This document shows, piece after piece, positions 58,426 to 64,000 of a stretch of 64,000 nt of DNA. Under the pieces are notes generated by a model. The model saw nothing but the letters and a program-made list of their open reading frames with translations, was not told the DNA's origin and did no database searches. Every line of letters begins with the position of its first letter. Within the stretch, counting starts at the first letter, position 1. The translations under genes were made by a program, and so were the position numbers. Origin of the DNA: Polaribacter sp. NJDZ03 (GTDB taxonomy: Bacteria > Bacteroidota > Bacteroidia > Flavobacteriales > Flavobacteriaceae); contig NZ_CP079195.1 in assembly GCF_019263805.1 (NCBI RefSeq), positions 1,243,501 to 1,307,500 on the forward strand, in the 5' to 3' direction.

Positions 58426-59241
58426 TTAAACTGCTACATCATATTCACGTAACGCATCGTTTAAAGAAGTCTTTTTATTTGTACTTTCTTTTCTTTTTCC
58501 AATAATTAATGCACAAGGTACATTGAACTCTCCTGCAGGAAATTTCTTAGTATAACTCCCTGGAATCACTACAGAACGTGCAGGCACTACTCCTTTAGTT
58601 TCAACAGGTACATCACCAGTAACATCAATAATTTTAGTACTCATTGTTAATACAACATTTGCACCTAAAACCGCTTCTTTTTCTACTCTTACACCTTCTA
58701 CAACAATACATCTAGAACCAATAAAAACGCCGTCTTCTATAATTACAGGTGCTGCTTGTAATGGTTCTAAAACACCACCAATACCTACTCCACCAGAAAG
58801 GTGAACATTTTTACCAATTTGTGCACAAGAACCAACTGTAGCCCAAGTATCTACCATAGTACCTTCATCTACATACGCACCAATATTAACATAACTTGGC
58901 ATTAAAATAGTACCTGGTGAAAGGTAAGATCCTTTACGAGCAGATGCTCCAGGAACCACACGAACTCCTTGTGCTGCATAATCTGTTTTTAAAGGCATTT
59001 TATCGTGGTATTCGAAAATACCTGCTTCTAAAGTTTCCATTTTCTGAATAGGGAAATATAAAACTACTGCTTTTTTTACCCACTCATTTACTTGCCATCC
59101 ACCATCAACAGGCTCTGCAACTCTTAATTCTCCTTTATCTAATAAATCAACAACTTTTCTAATTGTGTTAATTGTATTTTCTTCTTTTAACAACTCGCGG
59201 TTATCCCAAGCTGACTCTATGATTTTTCTAATTTCTTTCAT
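58426..59241 (-). CDS. dapD: 2,3,4,5-tetrahydropyridine-2,6-dicarboxylate N-succinyltransferase
   Basis: DapD adds a succinyl group in the succinylase route to meso-diaminopimelate and lysine. The 271-residue length is normal. A helical N-terminal part (1-95) is followed by the left-handed beta helix of hexapeptide repeats (about 100-235), with VDEGTMVDTWATVGSCAQIG and GGVGIGGVLEPLQ in place. It starts a minus-strand unit with the WaaE-like gene. A perfect 18-bp palindrome overlaps its -7 element. Confidence 0.96.
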   Translation of the reverse strand: MKEIRKIIESAWDNRELLKEENTINTIRKVVDLLDKGELRVAEPVDGGWQVNEWVKKAVVLYFPIQKMETLEAGIFEYHDKMPLKTDYAAQGVRVVPGASARKGSYLSPGTILMPSYVNIGAYVDEGTMVDTWATVGSCAQIGKNVHLSGGVGIGGVLEPLQAAPVIIEDGVFIGSRCIVVEGVRVEKEAVLGANVVLTMSTKIIDVTGDVPVETKGVVPARSVVIPGSYTKKFPAGEFNVPCALIIGKRKESTNKKTSLNDALREYDVAV

Positions 59242-59784
59242 CGTAATATGTATATTTGCGCAAATATAAATCTATCCACAAAAACGTGGACGAATATACG
59301 TTTTTTAAACAGATTATTACATCTTGTTTAAAATACAATTCTCATTTATCATCAATAAAAGCTCTAAGACCGCTTTCTTTTTAGAATTAAGAACTAAGAC
59401 GTTATTACAACTAACTGAAAAACAAATGTGAGTGATAACAAATGATTTTTAAAATGAAAAGAAGTAGATTTAAATTATACCCTTTTAATTTTATAAAGTC
59501 GTAAAACAATTAAAACTCAAAAATGTCTTCCAGAACTTGTCGAAGAATATTCAATTGATAAAAAAAAGTGTTAGAAAAAGCTTGTACTTTGCAATGTTTA
59601 AATACTCAAACTGACAAAATTGTTAGTTTATTACGGATTAGTTAGAAACTAAAACACCAACTATTATTACGACTTTAACTGATAAAATTGGTGTTAATTC
59701 TTGCCTTTCGATAAATATTAAGAAAAAAAACGTTAACTAATTGATAATATTTCAATTAAACAGCAGTTATTATATTATAACTTT
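59242..59784. other. Divergent intergenic region between dapD and ruvX
   Basis: About 540 bases with no coding frame. It holds the palindrome at 59251-59268 on the dapD side and, at 59523-59548, a decayed copy of a dispersed repeat (CCAGAACTTGTCGAAGAATATTC) related to one at 33449-33471 (CCTGAGCTTGTCTAAGGACATTC). I see no RNA gene. Confidence 0.45.
59251..59268. promoter_or_regulatory. Perfect palindrome with two opposed -7 elements before dapD
   Basis: TATATTTGCGCAAATATA is its own reverse complement over 18 bases. The minus-strand TATATTTG (59261-59268) lies 19 bases before the dapD start; the plus-strand copy (59251-59258) points into dapD. It could be a promoter that doubles as an operator, or two opposed promoters. 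Confidence 0.5.
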
Positions 59785-59792
59785 TATTTTTG
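59785..59792 (+). promoter_or_regulatory. Putative -7 promoter element of ruvX
   Basis: TATTTTTG fits TAnnTTTG and lies 15 bases before the TTG start chosen at 59808. It excludes the TTG at 59790 as the start. Confidence 0.5.
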
Positions 59793-59807
59793 CAAAAAAC
59801 ATTTAAT

Positions 59808-60218
59808 TTGGGTAAAATTCTCGCCATCGATTTTGGCAAAAAAAGAACAGGTATTGCAGTTACAGACGAACTGCAAATTATTGCCTCTGGTTTAACTACG
59901 GTAAATACAGATGATTTAATTCCATTTCTAAAAAAATATATTTCAGAGAATCAGGTAGAACTTTTTATCGTAGGAAAACCGAAACAGATGAATAATTCCG
60001 ACAGTGAAAGCGAAGCATTGATACTACCCTTTCTAAAAAAATTAGAAAAACAAATACCTCAAATTCCATTGTTAAGAATTGACGAACGTTTTACCTCTAA
60101 AATGGCTTTTCAAACGATGATTGATGGTGGCTTAAATAAAAAGCAACGCAGAAACAAGGCTTTAGTTGATGAAATTAGCGCTACCATAATTTTACAGTCT
60201 TATTTATACAATAAGTAA
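59808..60218 (+). CDS. ruvX: Putative Holliday junction resolvase / pre-16S rRNA nuclease YqgF
   Basis: A 136-residue RNase H-fold nuclease of the YqgF/RuvX family, needed to trim the 5' end of 16S rRNA and also linked to Holliday junctions. The start GKILAIDFGKKRTGIAVTD holds the first catalytic Asp; FIVGKPKQMN, the RIDERFTSKMA motif and the closing VDEISATIILQSYL are present. I start at TTG 59808, which gives the usual length and N-terminus; the longer frame from TTG 59790 begins inside the -7 box. Confidence 0.92.
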   Translation: MGKILAIDFGKKRTGIAVTDELQIIASGLTTVNTDDLIPFLKKYISENQVELFIVGKPKQMNNSDSESEALILPFLKKLEKQIPQIPLLRIDERFTSKMAFQTMIDGGLNKKQRRNKALVDEISATIILQSYLYNK

Positions 60219-60472
60219 TAAAACGCATAATTTTTAGATTGATCACAAAGGTTATGCTATTAATTAAGCAACCGTTACTATTCTACTTTTCATCCGAAGA
60301 ATGAGAAACTCACTTTTAAATAATAAGTTCTTTTTTAGATGCTTTTATTTTATTCTAAAAAAAGACAAAACTGTTAAAAAAACTAAACTTCAAAAAAAAA
60401 TAAAATCCAATTTCAAAAAATTCGTAATTCGTAATTGTAAATTGTATTTTTGCCAATCTTAAAAATAAAGAA

Positions 60473-61063
60473 ATGATATTACCAATTATTGCTTACGGAG
60501 ATCCTGTTTTACGAAAAATGGCCGTAGAAATTGATGCCGATTATCCTAATTTAGAAAAATTGATTTCTAATATGAAAGAAACCATGTACAACGCTTCTGG
60601 TGTTGGTTTGGCAGCTCCTCAAATTGGTAAAGCAATTCGTTTATTTATTATTGATGCATCTCCTTTTGCAGAAGATGAAGATTTATCTGAAAAAGACAGA
60701 GAAGCTTTAAAAAACTTCAATAAAGTATTTATAAATGCTAAAATATTGAAAGAAGAAGGTGATGAATGGGCTTTTAACGAAGGTTGTTTAAGTATTCCAG
60801 ATGTTAGAGAAGACGTTTTTCGTCAGCCAGAAATTACTATTGAATATCAAGATGAAGATTTTAAAACCCATACAGAAACCTTAGATGGTTTGGCTGCTAG
60901 AGTTTTTCAGCACGAGTACGATCATATAGATGGCGTTTTATTTACAGATAAACTATCTACTCTTAAAAAAAGATTGATAAAAAAGAAATTAGAAAATATT
61001 TCTAAAGGGAAAATTAATGCAGATTATAGAATGCGTTTCCCAAATGCTAAAAAAGGTAAATAA
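60473..61063 (+). CDS. def: Peptide deformylase
   Basis: Def removes the formyl group from the starting methionine of new proteins. The 196-residue enzyme has all three motifs: GVGLAAPQIG (about 43-52), EGCLSIPDV with the metal Cys, and HEYDHIDG with the two metal His and the catalytic Glu. An insert of about 15 acidic residues (FAEDEDLSEKDREALKN) after the first motif is usual in Bacteroidetes. It follows ruvX by 254 bases; no clean promoter is seen between. Confidence 0.97.
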   Translation: MILPIIAYGDPVLRKMAVEIDADYPNLEKLISNMKETMYNASGVGLAAPQIGKAIRLFIIDASPFAEDEDLSEKDREALKNFNKVFINAKILKEEGDEWAFNEGCLSIPDVREDVFRQPEITIEYQDEDFKTHTETLDGLAARVFQHEYDHIDGVLFTDKLSTLKKRLIKKKLENISKGKINADYRMRFPNAKKGK

Positions 61064-61164
61064 CAAAAACCATGTTTTTTTCTAGTCCAATCAAAAAATT
61101 TTCATTTTTGATTTAAGAACACATTTGTCTGCTCTAGAAATAACATATAATAAAATATACAAAA

Positions 61165-61587
61165 ATGGAATTTAACAAAATTATTGCCGTAACTGGTAAA
61201 CCTGGATTATTTCAAGTAATCTCACAATCTAAAAATGCAGTAATCGCAGAATCTTTAGTAGAAAAAAAACGTGTGGCAATTAATGCTGCTCAAAACGTTA
61301 GCTTGTTAGAAAACATAGCAATTTACACGTATGAAGAAGACGTACCTTTATTAAACATTTTTACTTCTATGTATGAAAAAACAGAAGGTAAAGAAGCGTT
61401 ATCTCATAAAGAAAGTAGTAAAAATTTAACTGCTTTTTTCTCTGAGGTTTTACCTGGTTATGATGAAGAAAGAGTGTATGCTTCTAACATTAAAAAAGTA
61501 ATTCAGTGGTTTAATATGTTAGTAAAAGCAGGTATGGAGTTCCCTAAAGTAGAAGAAGTTGCTGCTGAAGAAACGGAAAAGGAGTAA
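61165..61587 (+). CDS. DUF5606 family protein
   Basis: A 140-residue soluble protein: a beta-rich first half (KIIAVTGKPGLFQVIS, VIAESLVEKKRVAIN) and a helical second half ending in an acidic tail. It matches DUF5606, a conserved Bacteroidetes family of unknown role that is found next to def and mazG, as here. Its stop codon is followed after one base by the CAGT run, and its last codons and the run are duplicated 178 bases downstream. Confidence 0.85.
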   Translation: MEFNKIIAVTGKPGLFQVISQSKNAVIAESLVEKKRVAINAAQNVSLLENIAIYTYEEDVPLLNIFTSMYEKTEGKEALSHKESSKNLTAFFSEVLPGYDEERVYASNIKKVIQWFNMLVKAGMEFPKVEEVAAEETEKE

Positions 61588-61588
61588 A

Positions 61589-61615
61589 CAGTATTCAGTC
61601 TCAGTTTTCAGTTAG
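61589..61615 (+). repeat. CAGT run after the DUF5606 stop codon, copy 1
   Basis: One base after the TAA, CAGTATT, CAGTCT, CAGTTTT and CAGTTAG follow on the sense strand, spaced 7, 6 and 7. Confidence 0.75.
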
Positions 61616-61747
61616 CCTGTTTGTAGTATTAGGCATTAGAAACTAAATAATATAACGTCTGTGGTTTCAAAATGAGCTTTTTTAAGAGATTGAGAAATCT
61701 CATAAACAGATTAGATATACTAAAAACTGAACATAATATTCAACTTA

Positions 61748-61793
61748 GAAACTGAAAAAAAGTAAGCAGTATTCAGTCTCAGTTTTCAGTGAG
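61748..61793 (+). repeat. Duplicate of the DUF5606 gene end and its CAGT run
   Basis: The bases from GAAACGGAAA in the last codons through the stop and the CAGT run (61570-61615) recur here at an offset of 178 bases with a few changes. The 24 bases from CAGTATT onward are unchanged. Weaker likeness (GTTTGTRGTATT and ATAATATAAC) continues for about 40 more bases in both copies. Confidence 0.75.
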
Positions 61794-61832
61794 CAAGTTT
61801 GTGGTATTTAATACTAAAAATAATATAACAAT

Positions 61833-61885
61833 TGTCATTCCGAACGAAGAATGAGCAGGAATCTCTTTTAGATTTCTCAATAGTT
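61833..61885. repeat. GTCATTCCGAACGAAG-type dispersed repeat
   Basis: TGTCATTCCGAACGAAGAATGAGCAGGAATCTC in two segments, followed by GATTTCTCAATAG. This is the well-known 'GTCATTCCGAACGAAG...GGAATCT' intergenic repeat of Flavobacteria, recognised by its form. It fills the last part of the gap before mazG. Confidence 0.6.
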
Positions 61886-61926
61886 TATCAACTCGTTTCG
61901 AAATAACACTTTAATAAAACATCATT

Positions 61927-62706
61927 TTGAATAGCAGAAAAGAACAATTAGCCGCTTTTAATAGATTGTTAGATATTATGGATGATCTTCGTGAGAAGTG
62001 TCCGTGGGATAAAAAACAAACTTTAGAAAGTTTACGTCATCTTACTATTGAAGAAACGTATGAATTGGCAGATGCTATTTTAGAAAACGATTTACCAGAA
62101 ATAAAAAAAGAATTAGGCGATGTGCTACTGCACATCGTCTTTTATGCTAAAATAGGAAGCGAACAAAAAGCTTTTGACATTGGTGATGTTGCTAATGCTA
62201 TTTGCGACAAATTAATACACAGACATCCTCATATTTATGGTGACGTTGTTGCCGAAACGGAAGAAGATGTAAAACGTAATTGGGAACAATTAAAACTAAA
62301 GGAAGGAAACACATCTGTTTTAGGAGGTGTTCCTAAAAGTTTACCTGCTGTTGTAAAAGCAAGTAGAATTCAAGAAAAAGTAAAAGGAGTTGGTTTCGAT
62401 TGGGAAAAACCTGAACAAGTTTGGGAAAAAGTACAAGAAGAACTCACTGAATTAAATGAAGAAGTAAAAGCAGGAAATAAAGAAAATACCGAAAAAGAAT
62501 TTGGTGATGTTTTATTTTCTATGATTAACTACGCTCGTTTTATTGGTGTAAACCCAGAAAATGCTTTAGAAAAAACCAATAAGAAATTTATCAATCGTTT
62601 TCAGTTTCTAGAACAAGAAGCTAAAAAAGAAGGAAAAGAACTTGCAGATATGTCCTTAACTGAAATGGATGTCTATTGGGAAAAATCTAAAGAGTTTTTT
62701 AGGTAG
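61927..62706 (+). CDS. mazG: Nucleoside triphosphate pyrophosphohydrolase MazG
   Basis: MazG hydrolyses NTPs to NMP and pyrophosphate and is linked to nucleotide clean-up and (p)ppGpp level. The 259-residue protein has two MazG folds: the first (about 5-110) with CPWDKKQTLESLRHLTIEETYELADAI in parts and the EE...D metal site, ELGDVLLHIVFYA, and the second (about 150-255) with LTELNEEVKAG and EFGDVLFSMINYAR. The start is TTG (NSRKEQLAAF); no ATG is nearby, and the homologues start at the same residue. Confidence 0.95.
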   Translation: MNSRKEQLAAFNRLLDIMDDLREKCPWDKKQTLESLRHLTIEETYELADAILENDLPEIKKELGDVLLHIVFYAKIGSEQKAFDIGDVANAICDKLIHRHPHIYGDVVAETEEDVKRNWEQLKLKEGNTSVLGGVPKSLPAVVKASRIQEKVKGVGFDWEKPEQVWEKVQEELTELNEEVKAGNKENTEKEFGDVLFSMINYARFIGVNPENALEKTNKKFINRFQFLEQEAKKEGKELADMSLTEMDVYWEKSKEFFR

Positions 62707-62774
62707 TAAACTCTAAATCTTTATTTTAAAACAGAAGTTCATAAGACATATTCTTGTCTAACATTAAACTTTTA

Positions 62775-62928
62775 AAATTTGGCTAAAGCCAATATTCATC
62801 TCATTAATTTTAGCACAGGCTGAAGCCTATGCCAATTCAAAACAAAACAAATTTTATGTTTTTCAATTGCCTATGGATTTATCCATAGTTGAATAAAATT
62901 TATCACCACAATGGCTTTAGCCAAATTT
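62775..62928. repeat. 154-bp element with perfect 17-bp inverted ends and inner hairpins
   Basis: AAATTTGGCTAAAGCCA (62775-62791) and TGGCTTTAGCCAAATTT (62912-62928) are exact inverted repeats, each itself a small hairpin (GGCTaaAGCC). Inside lie AGGCTGAAGCCT and CTATGGATTTATCCATAG. The right end overlaps the stop codon of the GT2 gene at 62927-62929. The GGCTAAAGCC and GGCTGAAGCC hairpins are seen as dispersed repeats in Flavobacteria. Confidence 0.75.
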
Positions 62929-63886
62929 ATTTTTTCTTCGGATAAAATTTCGATTCTAAAAACCCTAAACCATATCCTAAAAACTGGGTTAAAGAAGTAA
63001 ACATACTTAAAAAAGCGACATACAAATTGGTATTCTGCACTAAAGAATCAAGGAATATTAGCAAAAAATAAAATCCGTAAAAATAGAGTAATTCATTGTA
63101 GCCAAAGAAAGCTAAAATGATACTCACATCAATTCCTATAATAAACAAAGAAGGAAACCAATAGGTTGGTTTTGCTGTTTCCGGATATTTTTTATTCAGT
63201 ATGGGTCTTGCAGTTCCGAAACCAAAAGTCTGTTTAAAAAATTGCTGAATTGTACTTCTTCTTTTATGGTACACAAAAGCTTTTTCTATCAATTGAGTTT
63301 CACAACCGCTTTCCCAAAGTCGGAAGGTTAAATCGATATCTTCTCCATTTTTCATTTTAGAAAAACCTTGTGTTTTTTCGAATGCCTTTTTTGATAAACC
63401 TAAATTAAAACTTCTTGGTTGAAATTTACCAACCGCTTGTTTTTTACCCCGAATTCCGCCAGTAGTTAACACAGAAGTCATAGAATAATTTATGGCTTTT
63501 TGTAAGGATGTAAAGCTTTTATGTGCTGCATCTGGTCCTCCGAAAGCATCAGTAAAATTAGTCTCTAACGTTTTTTTTACTTCGGATAAATACTGTACTG
63601 GTACAATTACATCTGAATCTAAAATGATAAAATAATTACCTGAAGCATTTTGCATACCGAAATTACGGCTCGCTCCTGCTCCACTGTTTTCTTTAAAAAA
63701 GTATTTTAAATCTAATTCAGTTTTATACTTCTCAATAATTAAATTGCTTTTATCCGTAGAACCATCCTCTATAATTAAAACTTCAAAATCACTAGAAAAA
63801 TCTTGTTTTGTAAGACTTTCTAACAACTCCTCTATTTCTTTAGGACGATTGTAAACTGGAATTATTAAAGAAAAATGTAGTATCAA
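62927..63886 (-). CDS. Family 2 glycosyltransferase with C-terminal membrane helices
   Basis: A 319-residue GT2 enzyme. The catalytic part (about 1-230) has LIIPVYNRPKEIEELL, the EDGSTDKS and LDSDVIVP metal motifs, and NGEDIDLTFRLWESG with the acid/base ED. Two membrane helices follow (about 243-290). The donor and acceptor are unknown; the form resembles transferases for surface glycans. The start used is TTG at 63884-63886, as no ATG or GTG lies near and homologues begin at about this residue. The stop codon lies in an inverted-repeat element. Confidence 0.85.
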   Translation of the reverse strand: MILHFSLIIPVYNRPKEIEELLESLTKQDFSSDFEVLIIEDGSTDKSNLIIEKYKTELDLKYFFKENSGAGASRNFGMQNASGNYFIILDSDVIVPVQYLSEVKKTLETNFTDAFGGPDAAHKSFTSLQKAINYSMTSVLTTGGIRGKKQAVGKFQPRSFNLGLSKKAFEKTQGFSKMKNGEDIDLTFRLWESGCETQLIEKAFVYHKRRSTIQQFFKQTFGFGTARPILNKKYPETAKPTYWFPSLFIIGIDVSIILAFFGYNELLYFYGFYFLLIFLDSLVQNTNLYVAFLSMFTSLTQFLGYGLGFLESKFYPKKK

Positions 63887-64000
63887 ATTATAAATATTTT
63901 CAACGTTGTAAATGTTAAACTAATTTAAAACGATCTTGTAAATGTAAAAAATTGAACGCTAATAACTCAAAAAAACAACAAAAAATAGACTCCTTTAGCT
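63887..64000. other. Right edge, no gene seen
   Basis: About 114 AT-rich bases before the GT2 gene, with no coding frame. It should hold that gene's promoter; ATAATTTG on the minus strand next to the start is a poor -7 match. Confidence 0.35.

Noticed and set aside
59790..59807. RuvX starting at TTG 59790
   Set aside because: It overlaps the -7 box TATTTTTG and adds six residues not seen at the N-terminus of the family; TTG 59808 gives the usual 136-residue form.

Overview
The window is a continuous stretch of an AT-rich chromosome from a marine-type member of the Flavobacteriaceae (Bacteroidetes), most like Polaribacter/Tenacibaculum. The grounds are: promoters of the Bacteroidetes form (TTG, 19-20 bases, TAnnTTTG) before the SRP RNA, rpmB and the CCA-adding enzyme; menaquinone genes (menB, menD); S46 and M1 peptidases; a cyclophilin-FKBP fusion; the rpmB-rpmG-DUF4295-ftsY cluster; and signal peptides starting MKK with a Q-type cleavage end. 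No tRNA, rRNA, CRISPR array, prophage or insertion sequence was seen. Nearly all of it is core or family-typical gene content; the least ordinary material is the Fic gene block (about 10.2-11.6 kb) and the intergenic DNA, which is rich in dispersed repeats.

Layout. 1-4.4 kb: the end of an ECF-sigma 'sensor' locus, small conserved proteins, a CAT-like acyltransferase, a HAD phosphatase, kdsB, a pterin synthase and idi. 4.5-9.8 kb: a lipoprotein cyclophilin, prfC, a triplicated surface protein and the cyclophilin-FKBP fusion. 10.2-11.6 kb: a Fic protein gene with three phased operator-like palindromes at its promoter and a foldable attC-like sequence starting on its stop codon. 11.8-16.7 kb: an S46 dipeptidyl peptidase, a MATE exporter and a fasciclin protein on the minus strand. 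16.8-23.6 kb: a plus-strand run tpx, dgkA, ftsK, lolA-like, lptF/G, ribB. 23.8-32.1 kb: pepE, then three tandem paralogues with a CarboxypepD-regulatory-like domain, a DUF6702 protein and two tandem M1 metallopeptidases.

32.4-46.7 kb: cysM, then a long minus-strand stretch with ftsY, DUF4295, rpmG, rpmB, a split ThrE exporter, cinA, a FAH-family hydrolase, purU, menB, an S1 protein with menD, a transaldolase-like aldolase and an SDR; the SRP RNA (ffs), partner of FtsY, lies at 46.6 kb. 46.8-52 kb: DUF4199 protein, a GtrB-like glycosyltransferase, a phosphohexomutase and an MsbA-like ABC exporter. 52-58.4 kb: CCA-adding enzyme, an LtaS-like membrane sulfatase and a small glycan cluster (Stealth, GT25, WaaE-like GT2). 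58.4-64 kb: dapD, ruvX, def, DUF5606, mazG and a further GT2.

The most unusual signals are non-coding. (1) Runs of CAGT spaced 6-7 bases apart start 1-10 bases after the stop codon, always on the sense strand, at five separate genes. (2) Three 33-bp palindromes, 40 and 41 bp apart, sit over the fic promoter. (3) A 131-bp attC-like foldable element starts on the fic stop codon. (4) Several families of hairpin-bearing dispersed repeats are anchored on start or stop codons. These were read by eye; genome-wide counts are needed to judge their significance.
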